From Clostridiales bacterium (GTDB lineage: Bacteria; Bacillota; Clostridia; Lachnospirales; WQUN01), in NCBI GenBank assembly GCA_031269415.1, contig JAISZF010000016.1, positions 1 through 7,787 of the forward strand: a stretch of 7,787 nt of DNA. Reading direction: 5' to 3'. Made by a program: the position numbers and the translations under genes. Shown here piece by piece: positions 1 to 6,193 of the stretch. The notes under the pieces are model-generated. The model was not told the DNA's origin. It ran no database searches and was given only the letters and a program-made list of their open reading frames with translations. How positions within the stretch are numbered: position 1 is the stretch's first letter; each line of letters opens with the position of its first letter.

Positions 1-260
1 GCTTAACCAGTTCGTACAAATAACTTTATCTCGTTCTTCGATAGATTGTAGTGGCCTATCAAATTTTCGAGGGTTGCTTTTTGGGGCTTTGTCGGCATTT
101 ATCCGGAAAGTCGGGTTAATACACTTTCCAACCTTATCGCCAGACAACGTGTTTTCCTTCGGCAACACAGTCAAAACCATCGGTGCGATAAACGTTGGCA
201 ATCCCGCCTCATCGGTAAATCTCCAATCAAAAAAACCTCTTTACATAATTCCGTATTCAT
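1..260 (-). pseudogene. Possible N-terminal part of an unknown protein, broken by a one-base frameshift; runs off the left edge
   Basis: On the minus strand an ATG at 260-258 begins MNTELCKEVF and then meets a run of seven T (plus-strand A at 229-235). In the frame as written, reading continues for only about 19 more codons to a stop. One extra T in the run would join it to a second frame, which is open without a stop for all 76 codons from 228 to the window edge. The joined product starts MNTELCKEVFFDWRFTDEAG and later reads FIAPMVLTVLPKE and GKCINPTFRINADK, which looks like a natural protein composition. I do not recognise the family. No good ribosome binding site precedes the ATG. It could be a real gene with a homopolymer sequencing error, a decayed pseudogene, or chance: at this length a random open frame is unlikely but not impossible. 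It would be divergent from parE. The overlapping plus-strand 63-codon frame (74-265) looks like its shadow. Confidence 0.4.
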
Positions 261-280
261 GGTAATATACGTAATTATGT
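243..280. repeat. Inverted repeat in the spacer upstream of parE
   Basis: ACATAATTCCG (243-253) is matched on the other strand by CGTAATTATGT (270-280): 11-bp arms with one mismatch and a 16-bp spacer. It sits just upstream of the -10-like box of parE and spans the candidate ATG of the minus-strand frame at 258-260. It could be an operator for one or both directions. In AT-rich DNA such repeats also arise by chance, so this is only a candidate. Confidence 0.3.
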
Positions 281-288
281 TCTATAAT
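260..288 (+). promoter_or_regulatory. Possible promoter of parE-parC
   Basis: TATAAT at 283-288 is a perfect sigma-A -10 box. The best -35 at 17-bp spacing is TGGTAA (260-265), a poor match. Transcription from it would start near 295, leaving only about nine bases before the ATG at 304 and removing the AGG at 291-293. The message would then be nearly leaderless, so the true promoter may lie further upstream. The visible ribosome-binding candidates are AGG (291-293) and GGTGA (296-300), neither well spaced. Confidence 0.35.
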
Positions 289-303
289 ATAGGCTGGTGA
301 ATT

Positions 304-2280
304 ATGAAGCAAAAATCGAGATCGTATGACAACGAAAGCATCGTATCCTTAAAGGGCGCGGACCGCGTGCGCAAGCGCCCTTCTGTCATCTTCGGCTCAG
401 ACGGCCTGGAGGGCTGTCAGCATTCCATATTTGAGATCATATCCAATTCCATTGACGAGGCGCGCGAAGGTTACGGCAAGGTAATAGAGATTACGCGCCA
501 CAACGACGCCTCCGTTACGGTGCGCGACCATGGCCGGGGCTGCCCGGTCGATTTCAACCCGATAGAACAGAAATACAACTGGGAACTGGTTTTCTGTGAG
601 CTTTACGCGGGCGGCAAGTTTCAAAACAACGACGAGGAAGAGAGCTATTCTTACAGCTTGGGGCTGAACGGGCTGGGTCTATGCTCCACTCAATACAGCT
701 CCGAGTACATGGATGTGGACGTTTACCGTGACGACTTCCATTACATGATGCGCTTTGAAAAAGGGGAGAATATTGGCGGCTTAATGAAGAAGAAGGCGGC
801 GGGCGCGCCAACCGGCTCAACGATCAAGTGGCGTCCCGACCGCGAGGTGTTTACTGATATAAACGTACCCCTTGAGTATTATTTGGATGTCCTTAAACGC
901 CAGGCTATCGTAAACGCCGGCCTGCGTTTTGAATTGCTGGATGAGGAGTCCGGCGAAACGTTCACCTTTTGTTATGAGAACGGCATAAAGGATTATATCA
1001 CGGAGATCGCGGGCGAAAAAGCCCTTACAGCGCCCTGTTATCTCACGTATGAAACCAAGGGCCGCGACCGCGAGGACAAGCCGGAATATAAATTAAGGTT
1101 TGAAATAACGTTCTGCTTCTCCAACGACGTCAACACGCTGGAGTATTATCACAATTCCAGTTGGCTGGAGTATGGCGGCTCGCCGGATAAGGCCGTGCGT
1201 TCGTCATTTGTTTCGGCGGTAGACGCGTATCTCAAAAACGGCGGCCAGTATAAAAAGGACGAAAAGAAGATCACGTTCTCGGATATAGAGGATTGCCTGA
1301 TATTAATCTCCAATTCGTTTTCTACCGTTACCAGCTACGAGAACCAGACCAAGAAATCCATTACCAATAAATTCATTCAGGACGCCATGAGCGAATTTCT
1401 GCGAAAACAGCTTCCGGTGTACTTTATTGAGAACAAGGCCGACGCTGATAAACTGGCGGCTCAGGTAATGGTAAACAAGCGCAGCCGCGAAACCGCCGAG
1501 AAGACGCGGCTGGATATTAAAAAGAAGCTCACCGGCTCGATTGATATTAACAACCGTGTGGAGAAATTCGTCAATTGCCGCACCAAGGATCTCACGCGGC
1601 GCGAGATTTACATCGTGGAAGGCGATTCCGCGCTGGGCGCGTGCAAGCTGGGGCGCGACGCGGAATTTCAGGCCATTATGCCGGTGCGCGGCAAGATACT
1701 GAACTGTCTTAAGGCCGATTATAATAAGATCTTCAACAATGACATCATCACGGATCTGCTTCGGGTGCTGGGCTGCGGCGTGGAGATACATACCAAGCAT
1801 AACAGGGATCTTAACGCCTTTGACTTAAGCCAGCTTCGCTGGAGCAAGATTATTATATGCACGGACGCCGACGTGGACGGGTTTCAGATACGCACGCTCA
1901 TCCTGACAATGCTCTACAGGCTCGTACCGACGCTGATCCAGGCGCGGAAGGTGTTTATCGCCGAATCGCCGCTGTACGAGATAAACTCCGCCAAGAAGAC
2001 GTACTTCGCGTACAGCGAGAAGGAAAAGGCGGATATCACGGGCAGGCTGAGCGGTAAATACACGATTCAGCGTTCCAAGGGATTGGGCGAAAATGAGCCT
2101 GATATGATGTGGCATACCACCATGAATCCCCAGACGCGCAAACTGATCCAGGTTTCGCCCAGCGACGCGGAAAAGACGCAAAATATGTTTGAGATACTAT
2201 TGGGCGACAATCTAAAGGGCCGCAAAGAATTTATTGAGTTGTTCGGCCATAAATATATAGATTTCACCGAAATTGTGTAG
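304..2280 (+). CDS. parE: DNA topoisomerase IV subunit B, divergent clostridial type (ParE/GyrB family)
   Basis: This is the ATP-driven subunit of a type IIA topoisomerase that, with the ParC-like protein encoded next, passes one DNA duplex through another to unlink and relax chromosomes. At 658 aa its length fits ParE. The GHKL ATPase domain comes first: Glu44 and Asn48 in EIISNSIDEA give the catalytic base and Mg ligand, Asp75 and the following HGRG form the nucleotide pocket, and GLNGLG lies at 120-125. The transducer domain carries the QTK loop (348-350), whose Lys350 should contact the ATP gamma-phosphate. The Toprim domain has EGDSALG (439-445), MPVRGK (459-464) and DADVDG (521-526), supplying the acidic metal-binding residues. 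RSKGLGE (590-596) and TTMNP (605-609) are the usual ParE/GyrB C-terminal signatures. The usual EGDSAGG appears here as EGDSALG. All catalytic residues are present, so it should be active. Family membership is certain; the parE rather than gyrB name rests on partner and context. Confidence 0.95.
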   Translation: MKQKSRSYDNESIVSLKGADRVRKRPSVIFGSDGLEGCQHSIFEIISNSIDEAREGYGKVIEITRHNDASVTVRDHGRGCPVDFNPIEQKYNWELVFCELYAGGKFQNNDEEESYSYSLGLNGLGLCSTQYSSEYMDVDVYRDDFHYMMRFEKGENIGGLMKKKAAGAPTGSTIKWRPDREVFTDINVPLEYYLDVLKRQAIVNAGLRFELLDEESGETFTFCYENGIKDYITEIAGEKALTAPCYLTYETKGRDREDKPEYKLRFEITFCFSNDVNTLEYYHNSSWLEYGGSPDKAVRSSFVSAVDAYLKNGGQYKKDEKKITFSDIEDCLILISNSFSTVTSYENQTKKSITNKFIQDAMSEFLRKQLPVYFIENKADADKLAAQVMVNKRSRETAEKTRLDIKKKLTGSIDINNRVEKFVNCRTKDLTRREIYIVEGDSALGACKLGRDAEFQAIMPVRGKILNCLKADYNKIFNNDIITDLLRVLGCGVEIHTKHNRDLNAFDLSQLRWSKIIICTDADVDGFQIRTLILTMLYRLVPTLIQARKVFIAESPLYEINSAKKTYFAYSEKEKADITGRLSGKYTIQRSKGLGENEPDMMWHTTMNPQTRKLIQVSPSDAEKTQNMFEILLGDNLKGRKEFIELFGHKYIDFTEIV

Positions 2281-2287
2281 ACCAAAA

Positions 2288-2293
2288 AGAGAG
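2288..2293 (+). promoter_or_regulatory. Ribosome binding site that supports the TTG start of parC
   Basis: The purine run AGAGAG lies 9 bp before the TTG at 2303. The only other in-frame start, a TTG at 2273, lies inside the end of parE and would add the ten residues MCRPKRERDY, which do not look like the N-terminus of this family. Starting at 2303 gives MPRKKTETPI, the short basic opening I expect. Confidence 0.55.
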
Positions 2294-2302
2294 CGTGATT
2301 AT

Positions 2303-4522
2303 TTGCCAAGAAAGAAAACGGAAACTCCCATATCATCGGAACCTGTAAATATATCGGAATTGGATATTGTCAGCACGCTGGAAACCAATTACATGCCGTA
2401 TGCCATGAGCGTGATTATATCCCGCGCCATCCCGGAAATGGACGGCTTTAAGCCCGCGCACCGCAAATTATTGTATACTATGTATAAAATGGGCCTCTTA
2501 ACCGGCGGGCGGATCAAATCAGCCGACGTGGTGGGGCAGACCATGCGGCTTAACCCGCACGGCGACCAGGCCATATACGAGACCCTTGTGCGGCTGACGC
2601 GCGGTAACGACGCTCTGCTGCACCCGTTCATCGACTCAAAGGGGAATTTCGGCAAGCAGTATTCCCGCGACATGGCTTACGCGGCCAGCCGTTACACGGA
2701 GGTTAAGCTGGACGCCATCTGCGCGGAGTTATTTAAAGACATAGATAAAGACACAGTGGATATGGTTGATAATTACAATGGAACTATGAAAGAGCCTCTG
2801 CTGTTTCCCTCTACGTTCCCCAACCTGCTGGTTACGCCCAATCAGGGGATTGCGGTGGGCATGGCCAGCTCGATCTGCGGCTTCAACCTGAAGGAAGTAT
2901 GCGCGGCGGCTGTCCACTATATCGCGGATCGGGACTGCGATATCTCTAAATACCTTTTAGCGCCGGATTTTTCGACGGGCGCTCAGTTGATATACAACGC
3001 CGCCGGCCTGGCCGAGATCTACGCGACCGGCAGGGGGAGTTTCAAACTGCGCGCGAAATATCAAGCGGACAGTAAGAACAACTGCGTAGAGATAACGGAG
3101 ATTCCCTATACGACCAGCATAGAGGCTATTATTGAGAAAATTGTTTCACTCGTGAAAGCTAACAAGATAAGGGACGTCAATGACGTGCGCGACGAAACGG
3201 ATCTGAAGGGTCTGCGCATAACGCTGGACATCAAGCGCGGGGCGAACACGGATTTGCTGATGCATAAACTCTTCAGCATGACCACGCTCTGCGACACATT
3301 CAACTGCAACTTCAACTTTCTGGTGGACGGCAGGCCGAAAACTATGGGCGTTAAGGAGATTTTGGACGAATGGCTCCGTTTCCGGACGTCCTGCGTGCGC
3401 CGTCAGACCGCTTACGATATAGAAAAAAAGACCGCCCAGGCGCATTTGCTGGAGGGCTTGTCCAAGATACTGGTGGATATAGACAAGGCGATTAAGATAA
3501 TCCGAAAGACAGAGCAAGACCGCATGGTTATCCCGAACCTGATGTCCGGGTTTAACATAGATCAGGCTCAGGCGGAATTTATCGCAGAGATAAAGCTGCG
3601 CAACCTGAATAAGGAACACATTCTAAACCGCGTCAATGAACTGGAGTCGCTGAACAAAGAGATATCGGAATTGAAAGAGATCCTGGGCAGCGATAAGAAG
3701 ATCGAGGGGATTATATCTCGCCAGTTGAAGGAGATTGCGAAGAAATACGGCAAACCCAGACGCACGGAGATTATTTCCGAGGAACAGGTCATAGAGATAC
3801 CCGACGACGCGCTTATAGAGGATTACGCTATTAAGGTGATTATGACCAAACACAACTATTTTAAGAAGATCGCCATGTCGTCGCTCCGAATGGCGTTTGA
3901 ACAGAACCTGAAAGACGACGACCGGATAACACAGGAATTTGAGACGGTAAATAAAGCTGATCTCCTGTTTTTTTCGGATAAATATAATGTCTATAAGGTA
4001 AAGGCTTATGAACTCGCGGACTGCAAAGCCTCCAGCATGGGCGAATTTCTGCCGAATATGCTCGGCATGGAAGAAAACGAGCGGATCATAAGCATGGCCG
4101 CGACTACCGATTATACGGGCTTTATGCTGTTCGGTTTCGCCAACGGCAGGGTGGCGAAGGTTAATATGGACGCTTACGCCACAAAAATAAACAGAAAGAA
4201 ACTGGTCAACGCGTATTCGGATAAGTCGCCGGTCGTGTACGCCGGGTTCGTGGAACAGGACTGTGACTTTCTGGCTATACGCGGCACGGATAAGGCTCTT
4301 CTGTTCAATACGTCGCTTCTGACGCCGAACGCGGCAAAAAACGGCATGGGCGCGGAGGTTATAACGCTTCGTAAAAATACTTATATGACCTATTTAATCC
4401 CCGCTGAGCAATATAAATGCGAGAACGCGGAATTTTACCGGTACAAGGCGATACCGGGACTGGGGCATTTTATCCCGCTGCCTGAGAGAGCGGTTAACGG
4501 GCTGACGAAGCCGAACGGTTAA
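2303..4522 (+). CDS. parC: DNA topoisomerase IV subunit A, divergent clostridial type (ParC/GyrA family)
   Basis: This is the DNA-cleaving subunit that pairs with the upstream ParE: it makes the double-strand break, holds the ends and rejoins them. The TTG start at 2303 gives 739 aa. The winged-helix and tower domains fill roughly residues 20-350. The active pair is Arg130-Tyr131 in ASRYTE, where the tyrosine forms the covalent bond with DNA. IAVGMAS begins at Ile183, the residue that intercalates to bend DNA. LLEGL (382-386) and the following helical stretch to about residue 490 are the coiled coil and exit gate. After that comes a shortened, degenerate beta-pinwheel with no GyrA box of the QRRGGKG kind, arguing against DNA wrapping and for a ParC role. 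The quinolone pocket reads HGDQAIYE, so Gln89 and Glu93 stand where E. coli GyrA has Ser83 and Asp87. The gene follows parE by 22 bp. No intrinsic terminator is evident after it. Confidence 0.93.
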   Translation: MPRKKTETPISSEPVNISELDIVSTLETNYMPYAMSVIISRAIPEMDGFKPAHRKLLYTMYKMGLLTGGRIKSADVVGQTMRLNPHGDQAIYETLVRLTRGNDALLHPFIDSKGNFGKQYSRDMAYAASRYTEVKLDAICAELFKDIDKDTVDMVDNYNGTMKEPLLFPSTFPNLLVTPNQGIAVGMASSICGFNLKEVCAAAVHYIADRDCDISKYLLAPDFSTGAQLIYNAAGLAEIYATGRGSFKLRAKYQADSKNNCVEITEIPYTTSIEAIIEKIVSLVKANKIRDVNDVRDETDLKGLRITLDIKRGANTDLLMHKLFSMTTLCDTFNCNFNFLVDGRPKTMGVKEILDEWLRFRTSCVRRQTAYDIEKKTAQAHLLEGLSKILVDIDKAIKIIRKTEQDRMVIPNLMSGFNIDQAQAEFIAEIKLRNLNKEHILNRVNELESLNKEISELKEILGSDKKIEGIISRQLKEIAKKYGKPRRTEIISEEQVIEIPDDALIEDYAIKVIMTKHNYFKKIAMSSLRMAFEQNLKDDDRITQEFETVNKADLLFFSDKYNVYKVKAYELADCKASSMGEFLPNMLGMEENERIISMAATTDYTGFMLFGFANGRVAKVNMDAYATKINRKKLVNAYSDKSPVVYAGFVEQDCDFLAIRGTDKALLFNTSLLTPNAAKNGMGAEVITLRKNTYMTYLIPAEQYKCENAEFYRYKAIPGLGHFIPLPERAVNGLTKPNG

Positions 4523-4540
4523 GACTGCCGGACGCGAAGC

Positions 4541-4621
4541 GCCGCCAGACTCATAATTTGGTTGAAGGATGTTTGTGCTTGACCTTTGGATGGATTCCCA
4601 TTATATTATGAATCTGGCGGC
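4541..4621. repeat. 17-bp inverted repeat enclosing 47 bp
   Basis: The left arm GCCGCCAGACTCATAAT (4541-4557) pairs with the right arm ATTATGAATCTGGCGGC (4605-4621) with a single mismatch; one more pair forms between 4540 and 4622. The 47-bp interior holds part of a promoter. No T-run follows the right arm, so it is not a standard intrinsic terminator for parEC. It could be a small non-autonomous mobile element, an RNA structure at the 3' end of the parC message, or a paired operator. I see no target-site duplication beside the arms. Confidence 0.7.
4579..4607 (+). promoter_or_regulatory. Distal candidate promoter for the DUF4364 gene
   Basis: TTGACC (4579-4584) and TATATT (4602-4607) are separated by exactly 17 bp; each differs from the sigma-A consensus at one base. 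It lies inside the inverted repeat at 4541-4621, with its -10 box running into the right arm. A start near 4614 would give a leader of about 120 bases. Confidence 0.45.
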
Positions 4622-4625
4622 GGGG

Positions 4626-4662
4626 AGGAAAAAAGGAAAAAATCATCACAAGGAAAAAATCA
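4626..4662 (+). repeat. Repeated AGGAAAAAA motifs upstream of the main DUF4364 promoter
   Basis: AGGAAAAAA occurs at 4626-4634, 4634-4642 and 4651-4659. The last two extend to a 13-base match, AAGGAAAAAATCA, repeated with a 17-bp period. They end about 6 bp before the -35 box at 4668. A-tracts here could act as an UP element or as binding sites for a regulator. Chance in a purine-rich stretch is the alternative. Confidence 0.45.
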
Positions 4663-4667
4663 CCCTG

Positions 4668-4696
4668 TTGAAAACTCCACGCAAAGCATGTATAAT
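4668..4696 (+). promoter_or_regulatory. Main sigma-A-type promoter of the DUF4364 gene
   Basis: TTGAAA (4668-4673) is followed, after a 17-bp spacer, by a perfect TATAAT (4691-4696). Transcription should start near 4703, leaving a leader of about 34 bases that contains the ribosome binding site AGGTG (4724-4728). Confidence 0.8.
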
Positions 4697-4736
4697 AAGT
4701 GTTCATTACGGCTTACCACAGATAGGTGTGATTTGA

Positions 4737-5327
4737 TTGACAGACATTAGTAACACGGAATACATGCGGGTCGAAAACAAACTGGTGCTGCTGTATCTGA
4801 TCAACAAGATGGATCTGCCGCTTTCACGCAGCCAGATTACGGATTTTGTGCGTGAAGGCGAGTATATGGATTACTACACGATGCAGCAGACACTGGAGGA
4901 AATGGTGGTCGGCGCGTATCTTGAAAAGATACAGGACAATAACAATACTCGCTTCAGCATCACGGACGAAGGCGTGACCACGCTGGAGTATTTTGAAAGC
5001 CATATCCCCGGAGGTATCCGTTCCAAGATAAACAAATATGTTCACGACCATTTCAATACAGTCAAACGCGACTTTGAAGTGACCGCCACTTATTTTTTAG
5101 ACAACGAAATCAATGAGTACATAGTTAAATGCGGCGTTTACGAGGATAAACGCATCCTGATGGAGATAAATGTCTCAGTGGTTTCGCGCGATCAGGCGAA
5201 AATGATCCAAAACAACTGGAAAAGCCATGTCGGTGAGATTTATATGCATATACTCAATGAAATGGTCATGCCGCGGGATTCCGCCGCGGAACAGATAGCT
5301 CCGGAAAAAACCGGCGTCGATTTATAA
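4737..5327 (+). CDS. DUF4364 family protein with N-terminal winged helix, probable transcription regulator
   Basis: This 196-aa protein matches my memory of the clostridial DUF4364 family, whose function is not established. Residues about 12-88 look like a winged helix-turn-helix: helix VENKLVLLYLINKM (12-25), helix SRSQITDFVREG (30-41), a recognition-helix candidate with TMQQTLEEMV (48-57), then a wing around TRFSITDEG (71-79). The rest (about 95-180) is a mixed alpha/beta region with strands such as RDFEVTATYFL and RILMEINVSVV, likely for dimerisation or ligand sensing. It is soluble, with no signal peptide or membrane segment. The TTG start at 4737 is chosen because AGGTG lies 8 bp upstream; the next option, an ATG at 4764, would drop nine residues. 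It has its own promoter and ends at a strong terminator, so it is probably monocistronic. A DNA-binding role is inferred from the fold only. Confidence 0.85.
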   Translation: MTDISNTEYMRVENKLVLLYLINKMDLPLSRSQITDFVREGEYMDYYTMQQTLEEMVVGAYLEKIQDNNNTRFSITDEGVTTLEYFESHIPGGIRSKINKYVHDHFNTVKRDFEVTATYFLDNEINEYIVKCGVYEDKRILMEINVSVVSRDQAKMIQNNWKSHVGEIYMHILNEMVMPRDSAAEQIAPEKTGVDL

Positions 5328-5336
5328 ACGGAGCAT

Positions 5337-5369
5337 AAAAGCCCCAAACTCAATAGTTGGGGCTTTTTT
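5337..5369. terminator. Bidirectional intrinsic terminator between convergent transcription units
   Basis: GCCCCAA (5341-5347) pairs with TTGGGGC (5357-5363) around a 9-base loop. TTTTTT (5364-5369) follows on the plus strand and AAAA (5337-5340) precedes it, so the hairpin has a T-run in both directions. It lies 9 bp after the stop of the DUF4364 gene and touches the stop of the minus-strand NlpC/P60 gene, so it can end both. Confidence 0.92.
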
Positions 5370-5370
5370 C

Positions 5371-6192
5371 TCAAAATATGGTTCCCGCCTTTAAGACCTT
5401 CTCAAGCAAATCGCCCCTGTATGCTGGGCTGGCGGGGTCGAAGCTGTTGATTACCACGCCGATCGCGGAAGGGTGGGCGGTGGAATGGATAAACTCATTG
5501 TTTCCGAGATACATAGCCACATGGCCTTTGAAAAAGATCAGATCGCCCGGCTGCTTATCCTCAAATGGAATCTCTTTCATCTCAAAGCCGGGCCGGATAT
5601 CCGCGTCGCGGTATATTAACACGCCATTGAGCAGGTACGCCATGGATGTCAGGCCGCTGCAGTCTATGCCCAGCGGCGTCTTGCCGCCCCAGCGATACTG
5701 ATCGCCCAGATATAATTTAGCGGTGCGTATCAATTCGGATCGCGCGCTCTTTTCTTCGGATTTATCCCATGATGTTATCTCAGGCGCCACGCACGGTTTG
5801 CGGACGAATCCCGTGCTGCCGTCCGGCAGGCCTATCTCCGTATAGCCGTCGCCGATAATCTCATCTGAATCCAGCCTTTCAAGCAGACCGCCGCGCGGGC
5901 AGCTTACTATGGTGCGCGCGTGAACGGACGGGCTTGTCTTAATGTCCAGATACGGCGACCAAACCGTCCATTTGGGAGTGTTATGCCAATGCTTCACGCG
6001 TTTTACATCATCCAGCAAGGTGTTCGGCACGGCGTAGCCATCGTAATTATAATGGGTTCGCACGCGCCAAAACCCGTGATCCTCACCCAGCACATCCACG
6101 GCCATACCGTGCAAAACCTCGTCGGCCAATTCGGAATTGAGCGACTGTTCCTTATAAAGCGGACATATGTCGGTTATTACAACGGCTTTCAA
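5371..6192 (-). CDS. NlpC/P60 (C40) endopeptidase with two SH3-type domains, YkfC-like
   Basis: Predicted gamma-D-glutamyl-diamino-acid endopeptidase, cutting peptidoglycan stem peptides between D-Glu and the diamino acid. Starting from the TTG at 6192 it is 273 aa. Two bacterial SH3-like segments occupy about residues 1-60 (ending DGYAVPNTLL) and 75-135 (GSTGFVRKPC). The NlpC/P60 domain follows, with YRWGG (166-170), nucleophile Cys178 in DCSGL, His224 in GHVAMYLG and His236 in FIHST. The 12-residue spacing of the two histidines fits the Cys-His-His triad of the Bacillus YkfC type. The TTG is preferred over an ATG at 6246 because GAGGAGGGG (minus strand, 6199-6207) lies just before it and the upstream stop is one base away. 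There is no signal peptide, unlike secreted NlpC/P60 autolysins, so I infer a cytoplasmic recycling enzyme. It is the last gene visible in its operon. Confidence 0.9.
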   Translation of the reverse strand: MKAVVITDICPLYKEQSLNSELADEVLHGMAVDVLGEDHGFWRVRTHYNYDGYAVPNTLLDDVKRVKHWHNTPKWTVWSPYLDIKTSPSVHARTIVSCPRGGLLERLDSDEIIGDGYTEIGLPDGSTGFVRKPCVAPEITSWDKSEEKSARSELIRTAKLYLGDQYRWGGKTPLGIDCSGLTSMAYLLNGVLIYRDADIRPGFEMKEIPFEDKQPGDLIFFKGHVAMYLGNNEFIHSTAHPSAIGVVINSFDPASPAYRGDLLEKVLKAGTIF

Positions 6193-6193
6193 T

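Noticed and set aside
74..265. 63-codon plus-strand frame in the leading 300 bp
   Set aside because: No clear ribosome binding site and no recognisable motif; it lies antisense to a longer frame that stays open to the window edge.
1303..1800. 165-codon minus-strand frame inside parE
   Set aside because: Shadow of the strongly conserved Toprim-region coding on the plus strand.
3146..3619. 157-codon minus-strand frame inside parC
   Set aside because: Shadow frame; the plus strand has clear GyrA/ParC motifs throughout.
304..4522. DNA gyrase (gyrB-gyrA) as the identity of the topoisomerase pair
   Set aside because: The A subunit lacks a GyrA box and both proteins match the divergent clostridial topoisomerase IV type; gyrase is expected elsewhere in the genome.
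4541..4621. Intrinsic terminator for parE-parC
   Set aside because: The stem is long, but the loop is 47 bases and the sequence after the right arm is G/A-rich with no T-run.
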